Assembly: GCF_015773195.1 (NCBI RefSeq)
Contig: NZ_JADWYK010000016.1
Coordinates: forward strand, 1-64,000
DNA: 64,000 nt
Source of the DNA: Hymenobacter guriensis
Lineage (GTDB): Bacteria; Bacteroidota; Bacteroidia; Cytophagales; Hymenobacteraceae
Direction of reading: 5' to 3'
Under the pieces are notes generated by a model, which saw only the letters and a list, made by a program, of their open reading frames with translations, did no database searches and was not told the DNA's origin. Positions 41,026-49,768 of the stretch are shown here, one piece after another. Made by a program: the position numbers and the translations under genes. Numbering within the stretch: position 1 is the first letter of the stretch; every line of letters starts with the position of its first letter.

Positions 41026-42174
41026 TTAAATGCTAAACTTGGCCTTGATGGCGTTGATGGCCACGTCGGCCCGGGCGTTGGTCAGGCTCCAGGTGCCGTT
41101 GGTGCCCGACGTCAGGCCCGTGAGCAGGTTGTCGGAGAACGTGGCGTCGGCGCCGTATTTGGTGCAGAAGCGCAGCGAGTACACGAAGCCGAGGCCTTCC
41201 CCCAACGCGTGGGCTTTCACGTCCAGCGTCGAAGCCGACTTCCAGTTGCTCAGGTAAGACACCGCAGCCAGGGCAATAGTTTTCTCCAGCTCGGTGCGGA
41301 TGAGGTCGGCCTGGGTTTTCACGCCTGCCGCGTCGTTGTTCACGATGGCCGCGCGGCCCTTCAGAAAGGCCATGTAGACAGCCGGCGAAGCCGTGGGGTT
41401 TTTCTCGTTCAGGTAGCTGGCCAGGAACCGCTCGCGGGGCGTCAGGTTGATGTCCGTGGTCATGATGGCGTTGCTGGTCAGGAAACCGTAGGCCAAATCC
41501 CAGTTGTGCTCCAGCTCAGAGTAGGCTTTGCCTTCTACCACTTTGCTGTTGTTGGCTTTCAGGGCGTTGTCGGTCAGCAGCACGTTGTCAATCTGGTCGA
41601 GCAGCAGGGCGCCAATCAGGGCTTTGGCAATGACCTGGTTCACCTCGATGCCGTTGCCATCCACCAGGAAGCGGCCCAGGCGGCCGGCCGAGCCGGGCGT
41701 AGCCACGTTGTTTACCGACTGGCTGGCCGTAGCCAACTGAGCAAGCTTTTGGTCAATGTAACGACGCTCCAGTTCGGCGTTAGTGCCGCTAAACGAGACG
41801 GCAGTTGTTGCGCGCAACGATAGGCCGGAAGCGTTCAATCCGGCCCCTGTGAAGAAGCCACCAGTGTTGGCATATAGACCATTCAACTTAGCTACATCAA
41901 GCGTAGCAGGTGTGGCGGGGGCCGCCACGGCTACCAAGGCCATGTAAGAATTCAGCTCCGAGAACATGTCCAGGCGCTGGTTCGACGTGGTCAAATCCAC
42001 CGTCGACTGGCCGCTGGCATCTTTGAATGATTCCGTGTACTTGGAAGTAGCGGTCAGCGTGCTGGCATCCATCTTGGTGCGCAGGGCCGGCGTAGACTCC
42101 GTGTCATTTTTGTCGCAGGAGCTCAAGGCAACAGTCAAGGCCAGCAGCGCGGCGGGAACGTACTTAAACGTCAT
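41026..42174 (-). CDS. DUF4856 lipoprotein (imelysin-associated)
   Basis: A 382-residue lipoprotein with lipobox (ALSSC, about residue 16-20). DUF4856 is a helical family that always lies beside imelysin genes in Bacteroidota; the hallmarks seen are RLDMFSELNSYM, GRFLVDGNGIEVNQVIAKALIGALLLDQI, AYSELEHNWDLAYGFL, and FLKGRAAIVNN. It is the first gene of the operon, 96 bases ahead of the imelysin gene, directly behind a promoter with a Fur-box-like palindrome. Likely role: surface or periplasmic iron binding; no reaction is known. Confidence 0.88.
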   Translation of the reverse strand: MTFKYVPAALLALTVALSSCDKNDTESTPALRTKMDASTLTATSKYTESFKDASGQSTVDLTTSNQRLDMFSELNSYMALVAVAAPATPATLDVAKLNGLYANTGGFFTGAGLNASGLSLRATTAVSFSGTNAELERRYIDQKLAQLATASQSVNNVATPGSAGRLGRFLVDGNGIEVNQVIAKALIGALLLDQIDNVLLTDNALKANNSKVVEGKAYSELEHNWDLAYGFLTSNAIMTTDINLTPRERFLASYLNEKNPTASPAVYMAFLKGRAAIVNNDAAGVKTQADLIRTELEKTIALAAVSYLSNWKSASTLDVKAHALGEGLGFVYSLRFCTKYGADATFSDNLLTGLTSGTNGTWSLTNARADVAINAIKAKFSI

Positions 42175-42211
42175 GGGAACAGGGTTAACGAGAGACAGTG
42201 GATTGATGCCC

Positions 42212-42248
42212 CAAAGGTATTGAGCTTATTTGTAATTATTCCAAATAA
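42212..42248 (-). promoter_or_regulatory. Promoter with overlapping Fur-box-like palindrome
   Basis: On the minus strand TACCTTTG (42212-42219) fits the Bacteroidota -7 element, and TTTG (42242-42245), 22 bases upstream, fits the -33 element. The 23 bases 42226-42248 form an AT-rich palindrome (TTATTTG, spacer TAATTATTC, CAAATAA) close to Fur boxes of the type ATTTAGAATTATTCTAAAT. A second half-like site, TTCTAAATAAGC, lies at 42270-42281. Binding of Fur-Fe2+ here would block RNA polymerase and so repress the iron operon. Confidence 0.65.
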
Positions 42249-42401
42249 GGGCGAATTTTTTTTGTAAGGGTTCTAAATAAGCATTCAAGCTATATGTAAT
42301 TGTTTGGCAAATCGTGGAGCCAATCAGCTGGGTTTGGTGGCTGCTGGCAAGGCTTTACCTTTACCCTGCGCAATTCCCCCTCTACCCTACACTCTGCTTT
42401 T

Positions 42402-43328
42402 ATGGCCAAACGCTACACGCTGTATATCTTGCTGCTGCTTACCTCCCTTCCCGCGCTGGCCCAGCGGCCAAAGCCAGCGGCCGTCAGCCTCCCGCCGGCC
42501 GACACCGTGTATTTCGACCGCGACTGGGAGCGCACCGAAACGCTGGAGGAGGTCAACTACGCACGGGTTGCCCGCCACGATGCCGCAGGCAAAACGGTGG
42601 GCACCGTCCGGGACTATTTTTACCCGTCGTGGAAGAAGCAGTGGGAGGGCAAATTGGCCAGCGAAGCTCCCGACAAGCCCAACGGGCTATGCTGCGGCTG
42701 GCACGAGAACGGCCAGGTGAGCTTTCGCGGCACCTATGTAAACGGCGTGCAGCAAGCGGACTTTCGGAGCTGGCGCGACGACGGCCGCGAAATCAAGTGC
42801 ACGTCCCTCTTGCAGGAGGCGCTGCCCTTGAGCACCGCCACTCTTCACTGCAGCAACTGCCTACACACCAGCCGGAAGGTGTTTACGGTGGACATTCCGG
42901 CGGGCACGGTCGGCATCGTCTATAAGCTGGATGTTCGCGACGAAGGCCAGCCCCCAATCTCCTGGTCAACGGCGCTGGCCGTAGCCGCGGTGGCCGGTAG
43001 CGGAGGCGCCGCGGCCCCGGCGCTGCTAGGCACGGCGGCCACAGCCCTGAACAAGCAAGGCAACAACGCTCCCCCCACGGTCAGCACGAAGTGCCACTGG
43101 TACATCACGCCCGATGCCGCCTCGGCCCAGCAGTTTTTGGACACCAAGGGCACCATCAGCAACGAGAATACCTGTCTGCGGGCGGCGCTGAACACGCCCC
43201 AGGAAACCCGGCCCATTGCCTTGCCGGCCGGCATCCGCCGCCTGTACGTGTGCGTGAACAACGACAACTATACCACCGACGCCACGGCCACGCTGAGCGT
43301 ACAAGCCCTGGTGCAGGCCTGCCAGTAA
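42402..43328 (+). CDS. Secreted hypothetical protein with a MORN/YwqK-like repeat
   Basis: A 308-residue protein started at the ATG at 42402, with a signal peptide (LYILLLLTSLPALAQ). Around residues 85-125 it has a toxin-immunity-like or MORN-like repeat (GWHENGQVSFRGTYVNGVQQADFRSW). The second half is beta-rich with several Cys (CSNCLHT, TKCHW, NENTCLR, RLYVCVN, VQACQ), which fit disulfides outside the cytoplasm, and a glycine/alanine-rich hydrophobic stretch at about 190-215. No function is known. It is divergent from the iron operon; the 23-bp palindrome lies between the two. Confidence 0.65.
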   Translation: MAKRYTLYILLLLTSLPALAQRPKPAAVSLPPADTVYFDRDWERTETLEEVNYARVARHDAAGKTVGTVRDYFYPSWKKQWEGKLASEAPDKPNGLCCGWHENGQVSFRGTYVNGVQQADFRSWRDDGREIKCTSLLQEALPLSTATLHCSNCLHTSRKVFTVDIPAGTVGIVYKLDVRDEGQPPISWSTALAVAAVAGSGGAAAPALLGTAATALNKQGNNAPPTVSTKCHWYITPDAASAQQFLDTKGTISNENTCLRAALNTPQETRPIALPAGIRRLYVCVNNDNYTTDATATLSVQALVQACQ

Positions 43329-43357
43329 GGCTGAGGTTATTTTGCACTTACGTGCGT

Positions 43358-43600
43358 TTAAACCGCCGCTTCCGTTGGTGAGCCGGACAGAGAGAGGGTA
43401 GAACGAACAGCCGCCAGGCCGCCGTGGGGGCCGGGTCGGTCCACGCAGTGCCGTTTAGCTATTGCGGTATCACTTTGCTCGGTCGTTTGGTCGAGGCGGG
43501 CGGCCAACTTCTGCCAGCCCGCTTCTATCTCCAATTCGGGGGATTTGGCGTATTTTTCGGCGAGTTGCTGCAGGAGGCGGTCAATATCGTGGCTGTGCAT
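43358..43600 (-). CDS. Small hypothetical protein, possible gene remnant
   Basis: An 80-residue frame. Only its first 38 residues look protein-like (HDIDRLLQQLAEKYAKSPELEIEAGWQKLAARL), two amphipathic helices that recall the start of FecR-type anti-sigma factors; the remainder is rich in Gly, Pro and Arg, as in frames read out of GC-rich non-coding DNA. It may be a truncated regulator. It is convergent with the preceding gene, 29 bases away. Confidence 0.35.
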   Translation of the reverse strand: MHSHDIDRLLQQLAEKYAKSPELEIEAGWQKLAARLDQTTEQSDTAIAKRHCVDRPGPHGGLAAVRSTLSLSGSPTEAAV

Positions 43601-43846
43601 TAAGGAAGCGAATTAATATGACTCCGGCGGTATGATGACGTTCGCGCCTTGTCAACCGCCAAGCATGGGCGATTTGGCGCGTAACAACGGTAAGCAGGGT
43701 TACTATTTCACTCGAATTAGAAGGGGCAAACAGTTGCCCGTCAGGAAACTATGCAAGGGTAGCGCCCTATTGTGTAAGCGCCACTGCTTCGTTAGTTAAT
43801 AGCCCAACTCTGCGGTAGCCCTCAGCTCCCGTCCGTAGTGCCGTGC

Positions 43847-44785
43847 TTAGTAAAGCACGCCCCGCACCGGCTCCAGCTTGGTGGGCAGGTTCGTTTCGCC
43901 TAACATCTGGCGTAGGTCGATTTCAATCGAGCGGCACAGCGCCGACATGGGTACGTCGTTCATCTGGTGCTCAAATGGGTCCTCGCTGATGTGCCCCACC
44001 AGCTCGATGGTGGCAAACACCCAGGAGACGAGCACCGAAAAGGGTATCGTAAGCCAATAGTGGCCGTGGCCGAGCTTCTCAAACTCCCCTACCAGGCCCA
44101 GCGGCAGCAAGGCAATGAAGAGCCACACAAACACCACGCTGGAAAAGGCATACTGCCGGGGGAAAGGCGTATTCTTTATCCGCTCGCAGCCGCCCTGCAG
44201 GTTGGTCAGCTCCCGCAGTTCTTCGAAAAGTGTGCGAAGTTGCAGCTCGCTGAACAGGCCATCCGCATCGCGAAGCGCCAGGGTTTGCAGCAGCAACAGC
44301 TGCGCGGGCGGATTGGCCGTGGCCTGAAGCCGGGCGGCTTCATCCGGGGCCAGCAGCGGGGCGACCTCCGCGGCCCATAAGTCCGGCTGGCGGCGCGGGT
44401 GCAGGCGCAGGGCGTTGGTCCAGGCGAGCTGCCGGTACACCAGCTGGCGCTGAAACGCGACCCGCTCCGGGGTCGATGCAACCCGCGCGGGCGGTTGCGT
44501 ATGGCCCAGCACCAGCATGGTCCAGCTGCGGCTGCGGTTAACGATGCCGCCCCACAGCTGCCGGGCCTCCGTGAAGCGGTTGTAGGAGCTGCTGTTTTTG
44601 AAGCCTACGTAAAACGACACGGCCACGCCCACGATGCTGACCAGTTGCCAGGGCACGTCGAGCCAGTGCCAGTGCAGCGGGCCGTACAGCACCGCTACGG
44701 CCGTATCATAAACTAGGAAAATCAGCACGTCTTTCCAGGAATAGGCCCAGATGACGCGCCAGTGAATGTGCTTGCGAACGTACAT
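43847..44785 (-). CDS. Bestrophin-like family membrane channel (second copy)
   Basis: A 312-residue bestrophin-like protein, the same length as the copy at 2247-3185 when started at the ATG at 44783-44785 (MYVRKHIHW). It matches that copy along the whole length: FKNSSSYNRF, QLWGGIVNRSRSWTMLVL, GGCERIKNTPFPRQYAFSSVVFVW and HISEDPFEHQMNDVPM. The most variable part is the cytoplasmic segment at residues 95-170. The copy lies at the edge of the copper block, 165 bases upstream of nothing else on its own strand but preceding the multicopper oxidase stop. An ion-balance role in metal stress is inferred from its place in both blocks. Confidence 0.9.
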   Translation of the reverse strand: MYVRKHIHWRVIWAYSWKDVLIFLVYDTAVAVLYGPLHWHWLDVPWQLVSIVGVAVSFYVGFKNSSSYNRFTEARQLWGGIVNRSRSWTMLVLGHTQPPARVASTPERVAFQRQLVYRQLAWTNALRLHPRRQPDLWAAEVAPLLAPDEAARLQATANPPAQLLLLQTLALRDADGLFSELQLRTLFEELRELTNLQGGCERIKNTPFPRQYAFSSVVFVWLFIALLPLGLVGEFEKLGHGHYWLTIPFSVLVSWVFATIELVGHISEDPFEHQMNDVPMSALCRSIEIDLRQMLGETNLPTKLEPVRGVLY

Positions 44786-44949
44786 GCGAAGGAAATAATG
44801 GTCGGGCCAGTGGCGCGGCGGCTTTGCGTGGTCGACCCTATTCCACGCCCAAAGACACAAGCTTGCGGCCCCCGCGGCTCAACCGCAACGGTGCTTGCCC
44901 CTCGGCTGGTGCGCCGGATAAGCGGTGCTATTCCTAGTTGCGCCGGGTC

Positions 44950-47436
44950 CTAGTAGTGGAACGTGAGGCCCGCGCCCCAGCCGTATTGGTTGTCGTAATT
45001 GGTGCTGAGCGAGGCGTACTTGTTGACCATGTAGCGGAAGCCGATGGTGAATTCCTTATCGGTATTGCCACTGATGTCCATGAACACGTTGTTGCTCAGG
45101 GGCAGGTCCCGGCGTTCGAGGCGCAGGCGCACCTGCCCAGTCAGGTCGGTGCGCAATTCGGCCCGGACCAGCAGGGGCAGCAGGTAGTAAGCTCCGATTT
45201 CGGCTTGCCGGCGGAAGTTGACGTTGTTGCGCGGCGTTCGGTTATTCCCGCTGGTGCTCTCCTCCCCGCGCAGGGTTTTGTTGTCGCGGAAGTCGTAGCC
45301 GACGAACACCGACAGGAACTGTCGATTGTCGAGGTAGCGCAGCAGGTGGGTTTCGGTTTCGTAGTTGCCCTTGTAGTTCACCCGGCCCTCAAATTCCAGC
45401 GCGTTGCGATTGTTAGACAGGTTGGCTTCCAGAAAAGCTCCCTGGGAGTGCACGGACAAGTCAGCCCACGGGTAGATGGCGTTGTCTTCCTTTTTAAGCA
45501 CTTTGTAGTCGGTCTTGCCGTACTCGTTCTGCGGGCTGGCCTCGTAGCTGATGACGCGGGCCATGCCGGCCATCATGTGGTAGAGGATGTGGCAGTGGAA
45601 AAACCAGTCCTGGTCTTCGTTGGCGTCGAACTCGATGGTCACGGTGCCCATGGACTGGATATCGAAGGTGTGCTTCATGGGGGAGTAAGCACCCTGGGCG
45701 TTCACGAGTCGGAAAAAGTGCCCGTGCAGGTGCAGCGGGTGGCGCATCATGGTGGTGTTCACGAAGGTCATGCGCACGTTTTCCCCCTTGCGGATGGGGA
45801 TTTTGTCGGCCTCGGAGAGGGTCTTGTTGTCGAACGACCAGACGTAGCGCAGCATGTTGCCCGTCAGGGTGAGCTTGATTTCGCGCCATTGCTTCGTGGA
45901 ATCCAGGGTCGTCGGGTTCAGCGCCCGCAGCTGGTTGTAGTTAAAGTCGCCGCTCATACCGCCCATGCCCGACATGCCGCTCATCCCACTCATGCCGCCC
46001 ATGTCCTGCATGCTGCCCATGCTTTTGCCGGCTTTTTCCTGCATGTTCATGGGCCGGTTCTCGGGCGAGGGGGCCGTGCTGGCGGGCGCGGTGCCGTTTT
46101 GCATGTTCATGCCCTTCCCATCCGTGCCGCCCTGCTGACCCTTTTCGGCCGGGGCGCCTTTCATATCCATTCCCTTCATGTTGGAATTCCCCTTCATGTC
46201 CATGCCCTTCATATCGGAACCGCCCTTCATGTCCATGCCTTCCATGCCGCCGCCTTGCTGCTTGGTCATGCCGCTGCCGCCCATGTCCATGCCGCTCATG
46301 TTGCCCATGCTGCCCATCTCGCGCATCATCTGAAAGTAGTTGATGCGGGGCAGGTCCGGGGCTTTCATCGCCTCGCCATCACCGATGAACGTTGAGGTAT
46401 AGCCCGTGATGTCGTTGGCCGTGGCCCGGAACTCGGCGGCGCCCATCTCGGGCACCGTGACCAGCAGGTCGTAGGTTTCGGCCGTGGCTATTTCGAGCTT
46501 GTTAATCGGAAAGGGCTCCACGTTGATGCCGTCGGCGGCGATGACTTGCATGGGGCCGCCGGCGTACTGCAGGAAAAAGTACGAGGAGGCGCTGCCGTTG
46601 ATGACGCGCAGGCGCACCACTTCCCCGGGCTTGGCATCCTTGAAGTAGCCCTTCTCTTGGCCGTTGGTGAGGAATTTGTTATAGTAGATGTCCGTCAGGT
46701 CCATGGCCGGCATGCGGCCCCACTCCTGCTTCACCTTGTCCTTGAAGTAGCCGGCGGCCAGGGCCTCCCCGTAGCTTTGGGTGGCTCCTTTCTGCACGGC
46801 AAACCACTCGCCGGTGCGCTTGAGGTAGCGCAGCACCTCCTTGGGGTTGTGGTCGGTCCAGTCGGAGAGCACCAGCACGTACTCCTTGAGCTGGTACTGA
46901 ATCTGCCGGGGCTGAATGACAATGGAGCCGTACAGGCCGTTTTGCTCCTGCAGCATGGTGTGGGAGTGGTACCAGTAGGTGCCGCTCTGCCGCAGCGGAA
47001 ACACGAACGTGTGCGTACCGCCCGGCTCAACGGGGGCCGTGTTGAGGTAGGGCACGCCGTCCTGCTCGTTGGGCAGCAGCAGGCCGTGCCAGTGAATTGA
47101 GGTTTCCATGTGCATCTGGTTGTGCACCCGAATGACGGCCGTGTCGCCCTCGTTAAAGCGCAGCGTAGGCGCCGGAATCTGACCGTTGATGGCAATGCCG
47201 ACCCGCGTTTTGCCGGTGTAGTTGACCTGGCGCTCGTCTACGTACAGGTCGTACTCCACGCGTTTGCCCGCGTAGTTCGCGCGGGGCTCTACCACGTGCC
47301 CCGTCAATTCCTTGGCGGGCGGAATGGAAACCGTACCGTTGGCGTCCTTGCGCTTGGGCATGGCCGAGTGCTGCGGAGTTTGTGCCCAAGCCTGCACCGC
47401 CAGTAGCAGCAGAGGGAATATTATCGATAGTCTCAT
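44950..47436 (-). CDS. copA: Multicopper oxidase fused to a CopB-like outer-membrane barrel
   Basis: An 828-residue secreted protein (signal FPLLLLAVQAWAQ). Copper ligands of a CopA-type oxidase are complete: HWH (115-117), HSH (157-159), HPLHLHGHF (566-574) and HCHILYHMMAGM (614-625), giving T1 and trinuclear sites. Residues 371-496 are Met-rich with MDMKG and MSGM repeats, the region that binds Cu(I). After about 640 the protein continues with some 185 residues that look like CopB: alternating strands (FEGRVNYKGNY, AEIGAYYLLPLLVRAEL, FTIGFRYMVNKY) and a terminal aromatic (FHY). CopA and CopB are normally separate. The fusion would fix the oxidase to the outer membrane. The gene follows the DUF2231 gene by 6 bases. 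Confidence 0.9.
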   Translation of the reverse strand: MRLSIIFPLLLLAVQAWAQTPQHSAMPKRKDANGTVSIPPAKELTGHVVEPRANYAGKRVEYDLYVDERQVNYTGKTRVGIAINGQIPAPTLRFNEGDTAVIRVHNQMHMETSIHWHGLLLPNEQDGVPYLNTAPVEPGGTHTFVFPLRQSGTYWYHSHTMLQEQNGLYGSIVIQPRQIQYQLKEYVLVLSDWTDHNPKEVLRYLKRTGEWFAVQKGATQSYGEALAAGYFKDKVKQEWGRMPAMDLTDIYYNKFLTNGQEKGYFKDAKPGEVVRLRVINGSASSYFFLQYAGGPMQVIAADGINVEPFPINKLEIATAETYDLLVTVPEMGAAEFRATANDITGYTSTFIGDGEAMKAPDLPRINYFQMMREMGSMGNMSGMDMGGSGMTKQQGGGMEGMDMKGGSDMKGMDMKGNSNMKGMDMKGAPAEKGQQGGTDGKGMNMQNGTAPASTAPSPENRPMNMQEKAGKSMGSMQDMGGMSGMSGMSGMGGMSGDFNYNQLRALNPTTLDSTKQWREIKLTLTGNMLRYVWSFDNKTLSEADKIPIRKGENVRMTFVNTTMMRHPLHLHGHFFRLVNAQGAYSPMKHTFDIQSMGTVTIEFDANEDQDWFFHCHILYHMMAGMARVISYEASPQNEYGKTDYKVLKKEDNAIYPWADLSVHSQGAFLEANLSNNRNALEFEGRVNYKGNYETETHLLRYLDNRQFLSVFVGYDFRDNKTLRGEESTSGNNRTPRNNVNFRRQAEIGAYYLLPLLVRAELRTDLTGQVRLRLERRDLPLSNNVFMDISGNTDKEFTIGFRYMVNKYASLSTNYDNQYGWGAGLTFHY

Positions 47437-47442
47437 CAGTTG

Positions 47443-48738
47443 CTAGTTGTCCTTCTTGGGTTGGTTCAAGGCGGGGTTGTTGTCCTGGAAGCGGAACTTG
47501 TCCATCGGGCTGGGCATCGCCATGCCGGGCATGGCCTTGCTGTCGCCCATTCCCTTCATGCCCTTCATGCCCTCCATGCCTTTCATATCGGCGCCACCCT
47601 TCCTATCCATGCCCTTCATATCGCCCATGCCGGATGGGTCCTGACCTTTCTTCATGCCCGGCATGTCGCTCATGTTATTCATCCCGGCCTTGTTTGAGGC
47701 CGGCTTCCGGGCGCCCGAGGATTTCTTATTCATGTTCATGCCGGGCATATCTGCCATGTTGCCCATGCCTTCCATCCCCTCCATCGAAGCCGGGGCTTTT
47801 GCAGGTTTTTTAGCCCTGGCTGGTTGCCGGTCCATACCAGGCATATTATCCATGCCTTCCATGCCCGACATTGCCTCCATCTGCTTTTTGCCGGCCGGCC
47901 GGCGCATGTCCATTCCTGCGGGCATTGACGGCCGGGTCTTCTCGGCGGGCATGTTCATACCGGGCATGTCCTGCATGGTGCCTGCCTGCCCGGACGGCTT
48001 GTTGGAGTTGCCTCGCTGGGAAGCTGGCATTTGCATGTCGCCCATGGCGCCGGAGGGAGTGGCGGTATTGCCTTTTTTAGGGGCGGAACCGCTCATGTCC
48101 ATACCTTTCATGCCGGGTGCTTGGCCGCCGGCCGGCTTAGCCGCCTTGTCGTGGCCATCGTCATTGTGCCCGGGCTTTTGGCCGTGCCCCTGCTCGGTTT
48201 GCCCTGCTGCTTCGTCGTGCGCGCCGGCATCGGGGGCGTCCATGTTCATGTCCATGTTCTGCATTGCCTCACTGTCGCCGTGGCCGTGGCTTTCGTCGAG
48301 CAGGTTGCCCTTGGGACCGACGCCTTCCACGTACACCAGCTGCGCCCCGCGGTGCCCGGCCACCGACAGCGCGCCCGCCGCCGCCACCGCCGCCACGAGC
48401 ACCAGCACTTCGTAGGCCCGGCGCTGCACCTTAAAGTAAAACCCGATGCCGGCCAGCAGCAGCGTGATGCCCGAGAGCCAGGTAGTATAGCTCGCAAACT
48501 GCTCATGCTCCGCGAAAACGGCCGCGGCTTTGGGCGGTAAGCCCATGGGCATGGCGTGGAATACGGTGCTGGCGGCCACCGCCCCGGCAAAGCCGCCGGT
48601 CATCACCACCAGCGCAATCCAGCGCACCTGCGGCCAATCCTTAAATACCAGCACTGCCTGCAGCGCGGCGGCCAGCAAAATCAGAACGATGGGTAGGTGC
48701 ACCACCAGCGGGTGCAGGTTGGGAAAATCTTCAAACAT
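47443..48738 (-). CDS. DUF2231 membrane protein with long Met-rich tail
   Basis: A 431-residue protein started at the ATG at 48736-48738. The first 150 residues are a DUF2231 four-helix membrane domain (HPLVVHLPIVLILLAAAL, HxxxHxP motif near residue 11-17, FAGAVAASTVFHAMP). The following 280 residues are hydrophilic and loaded with MxGMxxM units (GMKGMDMSG, MPGMNMP, MEGMEGMGNMADMPGM), more than 60 Met in all, as well as HGHGD and HNDDGHD groups. This tail is expected in the periplasm as a Cu(I)/Ag(I) sponge. DUF2231 proteins may bind heme. It is the first gene before the oxidase and both share an MxxM-rich style, so they probably work together. Confidence 0.85.
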   Translation of the reverse strand: MFEDFPNLHPLVVHLPIVLILLAAALQAVLVFKDWPQVRWIALVVMTGGFAGAVAASTVFHAMPMGLPPKAAAVFAEHEQFASYTTWLSGITLLLAGIGFYFKVQRRAYEVLVLVAAVAAAGALSVAGHRGAQLVYVEGVGPKGNLLDESHGHGDSEAMQNMDMNMDAPDAGAHDEAAGQTEQGHGQKPGHNDDGHDKAAKPAGGQAPGMKGMDMSGSAPKKGNTATPSGAMGDMQMPASQRGNSNKPSGQAGTMQDMPGMNMPAEKTRPSMPAGMDMRRPAGKKQMEAMSGMEGMDNMPGMDRQPARAKKPAKAPASMEGMEGMGNMADMPGMNMNKKSSGARKPASNKAGMNNMSDMPGMKKGQDPSGMGDMKGMDRKGGADMKGMEGMKGMKGMGDSKAMPGMAMPSPMDKFRFQDNNPALNQPKKDN

Positions 48739-49093
48739 AGAGTGACCAGTATGGGCGGATTTTAGGGGCCGATGGTGGCCTTTCATGCTCCTTACAAGCA
48801 CCGCCCTGTAATGGGACAAGGCTAACCAGCCCCCATCGTTTCTTTACGCCAAGTGCTACCCCTAATGTTTGCTGCTATTAGGTGGCCTGATTACATAATT
48901 TCCACTATCTCATGAGAGATTAAGGCGAAAGGTTGTCCTAAAACCAATTCGCCATGCAGGAGGGCCACAACGGGGTTAGGCCAAAAGGCCGTTGCGCGCA
49001 GCAGCTCTTTGGCCTAATACCGTTTTGCCCGTTGCACTGGCGCTCCAGCAGTTCACGAGCGGGGCCCCCTTACCCAGACCAGCATAGACTGGG
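48739..49093. repeat. Intergenic region with an imperfect 15-bp inverted repeat
   Basis: About 355 bases with no gene. Within it TTAGGCCAAA (48976-48985) and TTTGGCCTAA (49008-49017) are perfect inverted repeats with a 22-base loop; outward, CGG and CCG also pair, giving 13 of 15 matching bases. The hairpin is 77 bases past the stop of the barrel gene reading frame's upstream side and could be a bidirectional transcription barrier or an old mobile-element end. Confidence 0.45.
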
Positions 49094-49663
49094 TCACTTG
49101 GTATAATCAGCTAATTTCAAAGACAGCCCCACCATGTAAAAGCGCATGTCTAAATAGTCAAGCTTAGAAGTAAACTTGGCGTACTTGACTTGCACGAAGG
49201 TTTGCAATCGGTCGCTCGTCTGGTGGTTTAAGCCAAAAGCCACCCCACCCGCCACCCCACTGTTTTCAAAATCGGTAGCAAAGGAAACGGACGGGGCCAC
49301 GTAGGGGGTAATAATCGGGTTGTGAAAAAAGAACATGGAATTAAGGTTGATAAACCCGTCCGTGTTATTCTTAATCAGTGGGTTGCCATTCATGTACTCC
49401 ACGCTGGCGAATTCCCACACTTCTGCGGAAGCTCCCCAGGCGAAGAAGTTCTTCCGATTCATTTTCCAGAAACCTGCTTCTACATCCAATGCCGGATTGA
49501 AGTAGCCGGTTTTCATGGCGGGCGAGAAAAACACGCCGGCGTTAAAGAAATATTCCGGTGGGGCGGCCGGGGCCGGCGTTTGCGCCTGAAGCGCCGAAGG
49601 GCTTACCAATACCGCGAGGAGCCAGTTTCTGGGGCGTTTCCTGCGTTTTGCTACTAAATTCAT
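49094..49663 (-). CDS. Outer-membrane beta-barrel protein, hypothetical
   Basis: A 189-residue protein started at the ATG at 49661-49663, with a signal-like stretch (NWLLAVLVSPSALQAQ). The mature part is made of amphipathic strands with frequent Phe/Tyr (YFFNAGVFFSPAMKTGYFN, NFFAWGASAEVWEF, FGLNHQTSDRLQTFVQVKYAKF, MRFYMVGLSLKLADYT), fitting an eight-strand outer-membrane barrel. No named family is recognised. It lies 96 bases downstream of nothing on its strand except the aldehyde dehydrogenase start region, so its own promoter is likely. Confidence 0.6.
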   Translation of the reverse strand: MNLVAKRRKRPRNWLLAVLVSPSALQAQTPAPAAPPEYFFNAGVFFSPAMKTGYFNPALDVEAGFWKMNRKNFFAWGASAEVWEFASVEYMNGNPLIKNNTDGFINLNSMFFFHNPIITPYVAPSVSFATDFENSGVAGGVAFGLNHQTSDRLQTFVQVKYAKFTSKLDYLDMRFYMVGLSLKLADYTK

Positions 49664-49768
49664 ACTAGGCAACTAGAGGCTGATTGAATGCCTAAATGGA
49701 CCAGTAGGGTGAATCCACTAACTGGAGTGGCCCTGCTATCATGGTCCATCTGGTTGAGTGGAGTGGGG

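Noticed and set aside
48976..49017. Inverted repeat as the end of an insertion sequence
   Set aside because: No transposase gene, second copy or target duplication was found; a hairpin is the simpler reading.
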